A stretch of DNA of 64,000 bases from Geminocystis herdmanii PCC 6308. Its GTDB lineage: Bacteria > Cyanobacteriota > Cyanobacteriia > Cyanobacteriales > Cyanobacteriaceae. Both the position numbers and the translations under genes were made by a program. The number at the start of each line of letters is the position of its first letter. Position 1 is the stretch's first letter. Below, piece by piece: positions 37,157-48,010 of the stretch. The notes under the pieces were generated by a model. It worked only from the letters and a program-made list of their open reading frames with translations, ran no database searches and had not been told where the DNA came from. The stretch is taken from NCBI RefSeq assembly GCF_000332235.1, contig NZ_CM001775.1, forward strand, positions 2,200,230 to 2,264,229. Reading direction: 5' to 3'.

Positions 37157-40100
37157 TTATCCATTATTGACGATTTGTATTAAAATATCATTGAAATCGT
37201 TGTCACCGCCTCCGAAGGTATCTTCAAAACCATAAATGTTGTTACCAAGGGAGGTAAAGTGTTGGCGGTTATCTGGGTTAGCACTACCATAGGAAAAGAA
37301 ACTGTGAATCGATGATTCTTCACTTTGGCTTAAGTATTCTTCCACGTTGCTATTGACGAGAAGGAAAAAACCGAAAATACTAGCACTAGGTAAGGCTAAG
37401 GTATAATTGTCGATCGACATATTCTCAGGAGTTTCAAAGATTAACCCTGAAGATTGAGCTTTTTCTACCGCTACTTTATCATAATCTGGATCGTTAGGCA
37501 TGATGGTTCGATCGTCCATAATAATTGCACCAGTTAAGTCATCAACTTGATAGATACCGATCGTATTTTCATTGGCGGTGCTTCGAGCAATGGTAAGATT
37601 AACGGTAGTATTCTCACTAGCATCAAATCCTTGAGTCAGAAAGACGGGGGTATTGAGGGCAAATTCAGCAACAGTGTTATTATCATCTTTAAAAGTTAAG
37701 GCGAAACCCTGACTACCCTTAGAGATGATTTCCAGTTGTGCAGGATTTTGTGAACTATAAGTCTCACCATTGATGGTAAGATACAATTCTAAACCATTGT
37801 CAGTAAAAGCACTTAACCCCTCTGGTGCGTTGATTAATGAGCCAAAAAACTTAGTTTCACTACCCATTAAGGTATCTATGGTAATCTCATCGAGGGTATT
37901 AGTTAAAGAAGAATCATCGCTACCGGGGAGGTTTTCCAAAAGAATTATTGATTTACCGTCGGGGGTTTTGATACCTAACTCATAGTTATTAGATACATTT
38001 ACGGCAGAAATTTGAAACTTAGTATCAATCACTTGGGGAGTGTAAAGGGTTTCGGCTTCATTTTGATTGACGACTAAGGGTAAAGGATAGTGATAGGGGG
38101 AGGGATATTCTAAAACACTATCAAGAATTTGTTGTTGTTGATTCGCTACTTCCTCATAATTGTTACTTCCTTGATTAATTATCTCAAGGGTGGTGTTAAC
38201 GGAGGTAATTCGATCGAGCTTACTTTCTCTGATAGAATCTTTTACGGTAAGGGTAGAAAATGAGATAGCAGAATCAATAATTTGATTGATAGTTTGGGAG
38301 TCAGTTAAATCGATGTCAGAATTATGGTAAATATATTCAGCAGTGGCACGACTAATTAACCATTGCGCCTCATGGGAGTCGGTGATACCTGCACTTTGTA
38401 AAACTTGCCCCCCTAATTGATAAAGTAAAGTCAGTTGATTTTCTAAAATTAAGAGTTGTTGACTGAGAATTGGATCATCAGTAGGGGATAATGGTGTTTT
38501 AGTCAGATCAAAATCTTGAGGAAGCTCAAAAGTCGTTAATACTCTTTCTGTGGCTATGTCTTGGGGTATTTTCTCTGTTTGTAAGGCTAACACTAAAGCC
38601 AATAAGTTTGGCACGTTAGCAGACTCTTGCATTCTTCCTTGCCAGTTATTAAGTAATTCATCGACGGTGGCAGGAGTAATTAAACCTGCGCCTAACTGCC
38701 CTAAGATATTACCTAAGTCAAATTGTAGGGCGATTTTGAGGGAGTTAAGATTGGTGACGACATCATCTACTGTAGAATTTTCTCCTGTTATGGCAATTAA
38801 TTGAGTGCCAATGGTTAAAATGCGAGTTAAAACGTCATTAATGTCTGTTAATTCACTGTCGCTAAATTCCCCTCCCACATCATTAATTAAACTGGTAATC
38901 AGATTATCAAGAAAAGAGAGATTATAAAAATTACCATCATCCTCATTATACAGACTAAGCGCGATCGAACCGATAACTCCATCGGCAACTTGGGCAGGAG
39001 TTTGGTTAGTGATACCAGAGATAAACTGGCTTAAAACCGCAATTACCCCTTGAGTAATAACATGAGTGGTATAGACTTTTTTGCCGTTAATATCCCCGTT
39101 GTTAATAGCAGACATGGGATCAAAATTAGACAAATCAAGGGTTTCGGGTAAGGCGAATACCTCTTTAATTTTTGCTTCGGCTAATTCTATATCAATGCCC
39201 GATTGATGTAATTTTTGCACCAGACTGGTAAGAGGGGTAATCATATTAGAGTCAACGGTGGCAAAAAGAGGTGTGCTGATAGGTAATCCCGTTGCTGTAT
39301 CAATACCATTTATAATTACTAAACGCCCATCTTGATCATCTATGATACCATTACGGTTTCGATCGAAAGGAACTAAATCCACAGGCAAATTAAAACTACC
39401 GTCATTGTTAGTGATAGTCGAAATTTCCCCTTGATCTAGTTGACCATTAAAGTTAACATCAAAAAATACTGTACCCCCTTGTAAGTAACTTTGACTAGCA
39501 AAACCACTGATACCCAATTTTTTTAGTACATTTTCTACATCCCAGATTTTGTAAGTGAAAATATTAATATCAAGGATGGTTTCCATTATCTCGAATAAAC
39601 CAACATCGATACCGACTTGCACTTTAGTATTTAAAAAAGCCTCGATGGCGCCGCTAATTTCGAGTACACTAAGATCACCACTGAATAAAGGTGACAATTC
39701 AGAATAGCGAATGATACCATCGCCTAACCCTTGATATTCACCACCATCAACAAAATCGAGTTTAACATCATTCTTACTTTGCACTCCCCCAGTCATGCGA
39801 TACTTTGCGACAACTGCATTGGCTTCCATACCAATATCAACACCAAAAGAAGCGCCTAACTCATTAACATCTTTACCATTTTCATCTACATCTCGAATAT
39901 AAAGCCCTTCTAATAGTAAGTTTGATTTACTTTCATCAAAACCTGTTTTCTGCCACTCATTCAAACCATAGGCATCATAAGCTAAATAAAGGTTAGAATT
40001 AAGCCCTAATGATATTTGTAAAACGGCATCTAAACCATACCCGGGTAAAATAGCATCTAAACCAATATCAGACAAGTCAACACTAATATCAAAATCTAAA

Positions 40101-43100
40101 TCAGGCACATCATAGATTAAAAAGTCAACATTTTCTTCCCCAAGCAATAAACCTGCTACCGAGAAAAAGTCAGTTAACAAAGGTATCTCTAAACCATCTA
40201 AGGAGAGAATACCATCAATTAGTTTTCCTAAATCATCCGTAGCAAAAGGATTATTAGCAATTCGATCGAGAATGTTACCATCTGGTATAGTTAAATCATC
40301 ACGACTAAAATTAACCTCTCCATTCTGAACTTTTGCACTAACTGAGCCTATATCAATTAAAACCTTGCTATCATCGGCAATATAATCATCAACTAATCTT
40401 ACCACTTCAACTAACTCATTAATAGCATCGATAAATTCGTATAAATCTAAGGAGTCTCCATCATCAAAACCATTAAAGCCTAAATTTTGTAAAGCATCGT
40501 TATCACCACTATTATCATTAACATTGAGAAGGGTTAACATCATTTCCAATACGGATACCTTTCCATCGTTATTCTTATCAAAAAGAAAGTCTAATTCTAA
40601 AGCAGATAGGAATTTAGTATCGGCGTTAAGGGTGTCAATAATAGGATAAATAGGTTGTAAAATTTCATCGATTAAATTAACATATTTTTTTGCATAACCT
40701 TGCACTAAAGATTGTACATCTAAAGCCACATTTTGCAGAGTAACAACAAAATCATTAAGTTCAATTTTTGCTTTATCAGCATAGTTATAAAGGGGTAATT
40801 CTTCCACTGCTAAATCAAAAGTTATACCCGGAAACAGATTAATAATTCTTTCATCAGGGGTAGCAGAAAGTAATAATTTAGCAAAACTTCCCACTTTAAA
40901 ATCATAATCAAAATTAGAAAATAACTCTTGAATAGGACGATTTTTAAGTATGTTTAAAGCATCGGTATCTAGGTTATTACCTAACAATTTAATGTCATAG
41001 TCTAAATCTAAATCAATACCTCTATCAGCAAAATCAACACTTAAACCGTTAATACTATCGATACCTGTTAAAGTCACATTGTCAAATTTGATGTCTGGAT
41101 TTAAAACAGTTTGCGAAGTATTGAGATAATAACCACCAGTTTTATTAATGCCACAACCTAAAGTAAAATCATAAATAATATCTGCTTGGGCTTCCCCATT
41201 AACAGTTAAATCAAGGGAAGGAATAGCTAAGTCTTTGCTTAGGGGAATTATTTGATCATTATAAGTAACAGTAAAGGAAATAGTAAAGGGAGTATCGTTA
41301 TTATTAGGAGTATAATTTATTTGCAAATTAGAAAGGTTATTCCCTAGAGTTTCGGGTAACAAATTTCTGAAGATTTGCTCTAGTTTCCATGCAGTTAAAT
41401 TATTAGTTGTGTAAATTTCACTAACAATTTTATCGGTGATTTCGTCAAAGAAAATAGGCAAATTTGAGCCACTACCAATTAAGGGTAAACTGGATTCGGT
41501 AAACGCCCTTTCTATACTATTTAAACTATATTGTAAACCTAACGCCGTATTGACACTATTGAAAGTTCGATCGATAATATTAACTTCAAGGTTAACAGGT
41601 TCATCTAAATTTTCATACTCTGGCGCACCATCAAAAATAAATGCTAGTTGAGTTGTATGGTTTTCTCCTATTTCTGCTATATTCTCGTCGATCGCACTTA
41701 TGGTAACAGTCTGTGGTATATACCAATTTTCAGAAGTAAAAGTGATAGGGTTAACGTTATTTAATTCATTAGGATTATCAGAGAAATTAATTGTAGTTGC
41801 CTGAGTAGGTTCACTTAACAAAGACACATAGAAACTATAGCTTTCTCCTTCCTTGACGACAGGCACAATACCACTTTGAATAATTTGCACTCCAGCCCTA
41901 TCATTATTTATAATCACGAGGGTGTTAGTGGTAGTGTCTCCTAAGCTATAACCTTCCCCTGCTAACAATTCGATAATAACTTGCTTATCACCATCATCAA
42001 TAAAGTTATCAATAGCGAAAATAGTTAAAATCGTGCTAGTTTTGCCGGGGGGGATTCTCACGCTTCCTGTTTCCAATACGGTTTGATAGTCAAAACCATT
42101 AGTTGCGCTACTACTTCCTAAGACTCGATAGGCAACATTTAAACCAGTCGCGCCAAAAGCGGAATCAACGGCTTCACTTACCGAGATAGTAAAGTAACCC
42201 GGCATGGCTTCTTCTGTGGCATTTTGTGTCACCGCCAAAGTAGCTAAGGGGAAGTCGTTATCGGTGATGTTAACTTCTATGGGTTGAGGAGGAGTTAGAT
42301 TACTATAGGCATTATCCTCAGATTCAATACTAAAATCAATATTAGTGCTATGGTTATATTCAATTTTGCTGTCATCAACGGCAAAGACAGTGACAGTTTG
42401 AGGAATATTCCAGTTGTCTTCATTAAAGGTGAGGGTAAGAGGTTGAGAGAAACCTTGATTAGAAAACTTGATTTCCTCGTTACTGGGTGTCATGGTGATA
42501 TTGACAGGGGAAAGGGGTTGAGTTTTTAAGGAAATTTGATAAGAATTACTGCTTCCCTCTGTAGAATTATCACTTATTTGGACAACATTAACACCAGCGT
42601 TATCATTATCTTGATTATTAAGAGAAATGTCACTAACTTCTAAATTATGGTAAAAATCATCACCACTTTTCACGGTAGAAATTATTTTATAGGCAACAGT
42701 ATCATCATCTATTAAATCATCTTGAGGATTGACATTAAAACTTTGTTCAATATTCCAATTATCAGGGGTAAAGTAAAAAGAAATTACCTCTTGATTTTCT
42801 TGAAATTCTGCCGATAAAATACCCTCATTTTTATTATTTGTGCCTAAATAAACGATGACATTATCAGTGGGTTGGCTAGTAAGTTTTACTTTAAAAGTTT
42901 GAGGTGAATTATCAGCTTCGCTAGTGGTATAAGTTTTACCAGTAATATCATTTCCTGCATTATCAGTAATAGAAACTCCTGCTATATCATCATCTTTGAT
43001 AGTAAAAGTAACAGTGGTATTTTCTGAGTCAATATAATAGCCTTGATTAGTATTTAAAACAACGGTAACATTTTCATCTCCTTCGGCAATGTCATCAGCA

Positions 43101-46100
43101 AAAGGAATTAAATCAATATCTGCAAATTGCCCCGGAATAATCGTTATTTCTCCACTAGATAAATTCTCATAATAGTCGATAATCCCATCAATATTACCAA
43201 ATAATAAATCTTGATCTAAATCTCCGTTAATATCTCCAAAAATGGGACGCACATTGTCTGGTATGGTAAAATCACTGCGTTCAAATAGGCTATTGTCTCG
43301 GATAAAATTAGGTTGAGAAGGAGTGCCTATATTTAACCAATATTGCATAACTCCATCAGATTTAGTCGCGCCGTTGATGTCTCCTGTTAAAACAGCGTCT
43401 AAGTCTCCATCTTCATCTAAGTCTGCAAAGATTATACTAGCTCGATCGAACAAGTCCACATTTTGAAAAGGATTTCCTGCGGTATCTTCCACAAAAACGG
43501 GATTAGTCTCACTGCCAACATTGCGATAAAACTTGATTAAACCATCACCGCTACCGATAAATAAATCTAAATCACCGTCAGAGTCAATATCGACAACAAA
43601 AGGGGCACTATAATCTCCTACGTCAATATTGTTAAAGGGATTATTTGAGCCTGTTACTTCGCTAAAGGTAAGGTTATTATTACGATAAAAACGAATCTTA
43701 CCATCACTACTACCTAAGATTAAATCTTGATCACCATCGCCGTCAATATCACCGAAAGCAGGAGTTGAGTAACCGGGGGAAGTTGCACCATTTAAGTCAA
43801 TGGCACTAAAAGGATTGTTACTGGTATTTTTAGTAAAGATAGGTTGATTCTTTGTACCAGTATTTTCATAATAGTCGATCGAACCTTCATAATTACCGAT
43901 AACAAGGTCTAAATCTCCATCTTGATCTAAATCTATCAGAAAAGGAGCACTATAGCTACCAATATCGATACTATTAAAGGGGTTTTCAACACCTCTTTTT
44001 TCTTCAAACATACTAAAGGATTGATAATCAACTCCTTCTGTGGCATCATTATTACGAGGATTAGTTAAGATAGAATAACGTACTCTAACAGGCTCACTTG
44101 AACTACCTTCCCCTACAGTAATTCTAAATTTACCCCCCGTAGTGTCACTTTCTCCGATTTCACTACTGCCTACTATACTAATGGTAACTAAAGGATCAGT
44201 TTCTAGGTTATCATCTTTTTCAGGCTCATTATTAACCACATCACTATCAATATCTGTATTAGTGATAGGCAATAGTTGATAAAGTCCGTTATAGTTATTA
44301 TCACTGCTAGTTGTCGTCACCTTAACATTATAGGTTATATCTCCATCGGCTCGATCGTCCGTCAATCCACTAACATTGATACTTTGATAACTATTCCAAT
44401 TATCGGGGGTAAAGGTAAGAGTATTAGTAGAGAAACTATTTTCCGTAGCGTCAATTTCACTAAAACTAACGGTGACATTACCATTAGGTTGGCTAGTGAG
44501 TTTCACTTGCAAAATGTTGTCTTCCCCTTCCGTTGTTAAAAGACTGGTTATCACCGTATTTAAAGTATTGGTGACAATAGGAAAGTTAAGGGTTTTGTTT
44601 TGATAGTTACTATCTTGACTTTCGGTAACGGCAGTAATTTGATAGTTAAAATCATCACTGTTATTAGCAATTAAATTAGTAAGAGTAAGATTTTGTGCAG
44701 ATTGCCAATTATCAGGGGTAAAGGTTAAACTTCCTCCACTGGCATTATTATTTAAACCATCTCTTAGGGTAACGATGACATTTTGGGAAGGTTGTTGATT
44801 TAATCTAACAGTAAAAGTGCCACTATTATCATTAAAACTAACCACCCCTACGGTTAATAAATCATTGCTACTGGTAATGGATGCAGTGGTTTGAGGAGTA
44901 GCAAATTCAATACTAGATTCATCATCATCGAAAATAGTTAAGGTGGCGCTGGAGGTAGCATTATTAAGGGTATAACCTTCCCCTGCTTGTAAAGTAACAA
45001 TGACGGTTTCTGCATTTTCTTTCACCTTATCATCAATAACGGGGACATTTAAGAAAACACTGGTTTCGCCTTCTGGAATTTCTACTATACCTGAAAGCGT
45101 ACTATAGTCAACATTAGGAGTAGCTGTGCCTGTCACCATATAGTTAATAACTAAACCACCCCTAGGCGCAGGATTACTCAATAATAATTTAAACACCCCT
45201 GCTAATTGACTTCCTTCATTGGTATCACTTATCTTAACGATACTCACACTTGGGATAATTATAGGAAGGGGGTTTTCTCCTTCCGTGACATCTAAATTGG
45301 GGATACCATCATCGGGATTAATGGTAATATTGCTAGTGCGGTTATTATAGTTACTGTCGTTACTGGTGCTAGTGACTGCTAAATTTCGAGAGGAAGTGAT
45401 ACCATTTAAGGTGATGTTTTGGGGTGTATCCCAGTTAGCGGAAGTAAAGGTAAGGGTAAATGTATCAACTCTGACGGTGACGTTTTGGGTTGGTTGGCTT
45501 GTTAATTTAACACTAAAGTTAACTTCCCCTTCGCTATTGGCTTCTAAGGGATTAGTATTCGTAACCGCATTTTTATTTCGATCGAGGATGGCAATATTAG
45601 GGCTATAATGTCCACTATCAGTGATATTAACCGTTGCAGTGATGACACTTCCTAAAGCATAATTATTTCCTACGGCATAGTCTGGAGTAGTGTTAGGATT
45701 TCGATCGTTAATTAATGAGATGGTAATAGTTTCGGTGGCTTCTGCGATGGCATCGGGTAAGGCACTTAAATATAATCTAGCAGAGGTTGCACCATTAGGA
45801 ATAAAAACCACATTTTGAGCATTACTACCACTGGTTAACCTTCCCTGAGAGTTAAAGTAGTCAGTGAATTGAGTGGCACTTCCTCCCGTTATGTTATAAT
45901 ATACTGACAATCCGGGTTGCTTGGTGACGACTTCACTAAGAATAATATCCACATAACCGATAAAGTCTCCTGTATCGCTACCCTCCTGCATATTTTTAAC
46001 GCCACTAACTGTTACAATAGGCTCATTGTCGATAATATTTAAGGTAACAGCATTTTTACTTAAGTCTATTCGATACCCCTCACCCAAGGCAATATTGTTA

Positions 46101-47803
46101 ACCACAGGAGTTGTGGGTGATAAGGTAAAAGTGAAACTCTCATTGCCTTCGTAGGTAAAGTCATCTTTAGCAAAAACATAAATCGTCTTACTGCTTTCTC
46201 CTATACCAATGGGAATAGTTGAGCCTAAACTACCATTATTGGGGTTAGTATCGTTATCAAGGATAATGTCATTACTCGCCCCTGATAAGGTATAGGGAAT
46301 ACTAAAATTGCTGGTAGCTGTGGTATTTAAAGAAATAGTAAATTGCCCAATGATGCCCGATTCGGAAGGATTTACCACCCCAGATGAGCTAATACTGACA
46401 ACGGGATTCGGATCGGTTATAGTTAAAGTAGCACTTCCTCGACTAGAATCCACCGCATAACCGTTATTAATAGCATTACCTGTGAGAGTTATAATTACAG
46501 TCTCATTGGGATCATAATTCAGATCATTGATAGGATTAATAGTGAGAGTAGCAGAAGAAGCTCCCGCCGGGATAGTTGTATTTCCTGAGATGGTATAATC
46601 GATATTATTGGTTGCTGTACCACTTATAGCATAGGTGACGGTAGTAGATACGATCGCACTTTCATCTAAAGTAATAGTAAATGTGCCACTGTTACCCCCC
46701 TCCATAGGAGTGCCATTAGCAGTGATACTCGCCCTTCTTAACTCATTACGATACCAATATATATCATCCTCTCCGTCAGTGCCGATGGCAATATCGATAA
46801 ACCCATCATTATTTGCATCTCCCACTCCCACGGCGGTGATAGTATTTAACCCACTACTATCAATAGTAAAAGGAGTAAAAGTGGGACCAAAATCTAAATT
46901 AGGGATACCATTACCGTTATTGGAATACCAGAAAAGACTGGCATTACTGGCATTATTACCAAAAATTAAATCATTATCTCCATCTCGATCGAGATCAGCA
47001 ACAGCAATTTGTGCTACCTTAAAGTTAACAACTTGAGTAGCTCCAGTAAAAGAACCATTACCTTTATTTATCCAATAATAAACCCCATTATCGGCGGCGA
47101 TAATCACATCTAAATCACCATCATTGTCAATATCAGCTAATTTTATATCTTGGGGTTGATGACTATTACTAATAGTGGATTTTGTCCAACTGTTGCCACT
47201 ACCATTATTACGATACCAGTACAAACCACCACTACCACCGGCTACCACGTCTAACATATTATCACCGTTTAAATCTCCACCATAAACGGCACTAGCATTA
47301 CTAAGACTACCATCAATGTCTAGTTTGCTAAAACTCCCCCCCGAAGTTTGTCGCCAAATAGCCAAATCATTAGCATCTCTTGCTACTGCTACAATATCTG
47401 GAAAACCATCAGTAGCAAAATCTGCAATAAATACTTTTGTCGCTCCTCCGAAGCTATCGGCTATTTTATTGCCACTCCAAGAAGTACCTTGCCCATTGTT
47501 ATACCAGATGGTAATATTATTATCTCCTGTTTCTGCGCTAACTAAATCTATATCTCCATCTCTATCAATATCCGCACCATAGAAAGCATTGCGCCCTCCG
47601 CCTAACCCTCCACGAATTAAAGTGGGAGAGGTGCTTACTGTGCCATCACTATTACTTCGATGCCAAATTAAATCATCCCCTCCAAAACCAGAGGAAACGG
47701 CAACTATATCTTGTAAATTATCATTGTTTAAATCGAGAAACATAATACCAGTGGGAGTTGCAACATTGGTATTAACGGTAGCTTTGTTAAATCTAATGCT
47801 CAT
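37157..47803 (-). CDS. Giant FG-GAP/VCBS and Calx-beta repeat protein with DUF4114
   Basis: 3548 residues, probably secreted or surface-attached with adhesive or calcium-binding functions. Approximate layout: 1-355, a seven-bladed FG-GAP/VCBS propeller (D-x-D-x-D-G-D loops such as DIDRDGDID and DLDRDGDND); 357-730, three Calx-beta modules; 730-1190, repeated 'TFTxxNWxxPQ' modules and another Calx-beta (about 850-960); 1205-1606, a Calx-beta interrupted by a second propeller (about 1265-1550); 1610-2090, more Calx-beta and NWxxPQ modules; 2090-2950, an extended region with few repeats, including EF-hand-like loops (DKNNDGKVSVLEM; DVNFNGQLDQGEI; DRNRNGIIDD); about 3450-3548, DUF4114 ending EDTFGGGDNDFNDILIQIV. 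There is no N-terminal signal peptide, which fits type I secretion, but no RTX nonapeptide array was seen. Confidence 0.93.
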   Translation of the reverse strand: MSIRFNKATVNTNVATPTGIMFLDLNNDNLQDIVAVSSGFGGDDLIWHRSNSDGTVSTSPTLIRGGLGGGRNAFYGADIDRDGDIDLVSAETGDNNITIWYNNGQGTSWSGNKIADSFGGATKVFIADFATDGFPDIVAVARDANDLAIWRQTSGGSFSKLDIDGSLSNASAVYGGDLNGDNMLDVVAGGSGGLYWYRNNGSGNSWTKSTISNSHQPQDIKLADIDNDGDLDVIIAADNGVYYWINKGNGSFTGATQVVNFKVAQIAVADLDRDGDNDLIFGNNASNASLFWYSNNGNGIPNLDFGPTFTPFTIDSSGLNTITAVGVGDANNDGFIDIAIGTDGEDDIYWYRNELRRASITANGTPMEGGNSGTFTITLDESAIVSTTVTYAISGTATNNIDYTISGNTTIPAGASSATLTINPINDLNYDPNETVIITLTGNAINNGYAVDSSRGSATLTITDPNPVVSISSSGVVNPSESGIIGQFTISLNTTATSNFSIPYTLSGASNDIILDNDTNPNNGSLGSTIPIGIGESSKTIYVFAKDDFTYEGNESFTFTLSPTTPVVNNIALGEGYRIDLSKNAVTLNIIDNEPIVTVSGVKNMQEGSDTGDFIGYVDIILSEVVTKQPGLSVYYNITGGSATQFTDYFNSQGRLTSGSNAQNVVFIPNGATSARLYLSALPDAIAEATETITISLINDRNPNTTPDYAVGNNYALGSVITATVNITDSGHYSPNIAILDRNKNAVTNTNPLEANSEGEVNFSVKLTSQPTQNVTVRVDTFTLTFTSANWDTPQNITLNGITSSRNLAVTSTSNDSNYNNRTSNITINPDDGIPNLDVTEGENPLPIIIPSVSIVKISDTNEGSQLAGVFKLLLSNPAPRGGLVINYMVTGTATPNVDYSTLSGIVEIPEGETSVFLNVPVIDDKVKENAETVIVTLQAGEGYTLNNATSSATLTIFDDDESSIEFATPQTTASITSSNDLLTVGVVSFNDNSGTFTVRLNQQPSQNVIVTLRDGLNNNASGGSLTFTPDNWQSAQNLTLTNLIANNSDDFNYQITAVTESQDSNYQNKTLNFPIVTNTLNTVITSLLTTEGEDNILQVKLTSQPNGNVTVSFSEIDATENSFSTNTLTFTPDNWNSYQSINVSGLTDDRADGDITYNVKVTTTSSDNNYNGLYQLLPITNTDIDSDVVNNEPEKDDNLETDPLVTISIVGSSEIGESDTTGGKFRITVGEGSSSEPVRVRYSILTNPRNNDATEGVDYQSFSMFEEKRGVENPFNSIDIGSYSAPFLIDLDQDGDLDLVIGNYEGSIDYYENTGTKNQPIFTKNTSNNPFSAIDLNGATSPGYSTPAFGDIDGDGDQDLILGSSDGKIRFYRNNNLTFSEVTGSNNPFNNIDVGDYSAPFVVDIDSDGDLDLFIGSGDGLIKFYRNVGSETNPVFVEDTAGNPFQNVDLFDRASIIFADLDEDGDLDAVLTGDINGATKSDGVMQYWLNIGTPSQPNFIRDNSLFERSDFTIPDNVRPIFGDINGDLDQDLLFGNIDGIIDYYENLSSGEITIIPGQFADIDLIPFADDIAEGDENVTVVLNTNQGYYIDSENTTVTFTIKDDDIAGVSITDNAGNDITGKTYTTSEADNSPQTFKVKLTSQPTDNVIVYLGTNNKNEGILSAEFQENQEVISFYFTPDNWNIEQSFNVNPQDDLIDDDTVAYKIISTVKSGDDFYHNLEVSDISLNNQDNDNAGVNVVQISDNSTEGSSNSYQISLKTQPLSPVNITMTPSNEEIKFSNQGFSQPLTLTFNEDNWNIPQTVTVFAVDDSKIEYNHSTNIDFSIESEDNAYSNLTPPQPIEVNITDNDFPLATLAVTQNATEEAMPGYFTISVSEAVDSAFGATGLNVAYRVLGSSSATNGFDYQTVLETGSVRIPPGKTSTILTIFAIDNFIDDGDKQVIIELLAGEGYSLGDTTTNTLVIINNDRAGVQIIQSGIVPVVKEGESYSFYVSLLSEPTQATTINFSDNPNELNNVNPITFTSENWYIPQTVTISAIDENIAEIGENHTTQLAFIFDGAPEYENLDEPVNLEVNIIDRTFNSVNTALGLQYSLNSIERAFTESSLPLIGSGSNLPIFFDEITDKIVSEIYTTNNLTAWKLEQIFRNLLPETLGNNLSNLQINYTPNNNDTPFTISFTVTYNDQIIPLSKDLAIPSLDLTVNGEAQADIIYDFTLGCGINKTGGYYLNTSQTVLNPDIKFDNVTLTGIDSINGLSVDFADRGIDLDLDYDIKLLGNNLDTDALNILKNRPIQELFSNFDYDFKVGSFAKLLLSATPDERIINLFPGITFDLAVEELPLYNYADKAKIELNDFVVTLQNVALDVQSLVQGYAKKYVNLIDEILQPIYPIIDTLNADTKFLSALELDFLFDKNNDGKVSVLEMMLTLLNVNDNSGDNDALQNLGFNGFDDGDSLDLYEFIDAINELVEVVRLVDDYIADDSKVLIDIGSVSAKVQNGEVNFSRDDLTIPDGNILDRIANNPFATDDLGKLIDGILSLDGLEIPLLTDFFSVAGLLLGEENVDFLIYDVPDLDFDISVDLSDIGLDAILPGYGLDAVLQISLGLNSNLYLAYDAYGLNEWQKTGFDESKSNLLLEGLYIRDVDENGKDVNELGASFGVDIGMEANAVVAKYRMTGGVQSKNDVKLDFVDGGEYQGLGDGIIRYSELSPLFSGDLSVLEISGAIEAFLNTKVQVGIDVGLFEIMETILDINIFTYKIWDVENVLKKLGISGFASQSYLQGGTVFFDVNFNGQLDQGEISTITNNDGSFNLPVDLVPFDRNRNGIIDDQDGRLVIINGIDTATGLPISTPLFATVDSNMITPLTSLVQKLHQSGIDIELAEAKIKEVFALPETLDLSNFDPMSAINNGDINGKKVYTTHVITQGVIAVLSQFISGITNQTPAQVADGVIGSIALSLYNEDDGNFYNLSFLDNLITSLINDVGGEFSDSELTDINDVLTRILTIGTQLIAITGENSTVDDVVTNLNSLKIALQFDLGNILGQLGAGLITPATVDELLNNWQGRMQESANVPNLLALVLALQTEKIPQDIATERVLTTFELPQDFDLTKTPLSPTDDPILSQQLLILENQLTLLYQLGGQVLQSAGITDSHEAQWLISRATAEYIYHNSDIDLTDSQTINQIIDSAISFSTLTVKDSIRESKLDRITSVNTTLEIINQGSNNYEEVANQQQQILDSVLEYPSPYHYPLPLVVNQNEAETLYTPQVIDTKFQISAVNVSNNYELGIKTPDGKSIILLENLPGSDDSSLTNTLDEITIDTLMGSETKFFGSLINAPEGLSAFTDNGLELYLTINGETYSSQNPAQLEIISKGSQGFALTFKDDNNTVAEFALNTPVFLTQGFDASENTTVNLTIARSTANENTIGIYQVDDLTGAIIMDDRTIMPNDPDYDKVAVEKAQSSGLIFETPENMSIDNYTLALPSASIFGFFLLVNSNVEEYLSQSEESSIHSFFSYGSANPDNRQHFTSLGNNIYGFEDTFGGGDNDFNDILIQIVNNG
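43156..44011 (-). other. Second VCBS propeller inserted in a Calx-beta module
   Basis: Residues about 1265-1550 of the giant protein are VCBS/FG-GAP blades, several starting NPFxxID and containing D-x-D-x-D-x-D-L calcium loops. Before them a Calx-beta domain runs up to GVDYQSF; after them it resumes with SGEITIIPGQ and DDIAEGDENVTV. In ordinary Calx-beta sequences those two segments are joined directly, so the propeller lies between two strands. Confidence 0.7.
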
Positions 47804-47935
47804 AGCTAATCAATTTTAGGCTTAATAGAAAGTTCAAATTCTGTTTTCTCGCTTGTAGTTTTTTAGCTTTATTTTTTTTAACTAATTATGACTACCTAGT
47901 CACATTTTAAGAGAATTTTATGGATTCGTCAAGAG

Positions 47936-48001
47936 GAATGAAGAATGAAGAATGAAGAATGAAGAATTGAGAATTGAGAATTGAGAATTGAGAATTGAGA
48001 A
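47936..48001. repeat. Heptameric tandem repeats (GAATGAA and TTGAGAA)
   Basis: A run of about four GAATGAA-type units followed by about five TTGAGAA units. It lies between the giant gene's start and the C-rich minisatellite. Confidence 0.85.
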
Positions 48002-48010
48002 TTTAAAAAA

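Noticed and set aside
44276-44539. Plus-strand open frames opposite the giant gene (also near 38550, 41436, 45366, 46635, 47316)
   Set aside because: These are shadows of the 10.6-kb minus-strand gene, caused by its Asp/Asn/Thr-rich coding; none has a start signal or family-like sequence.
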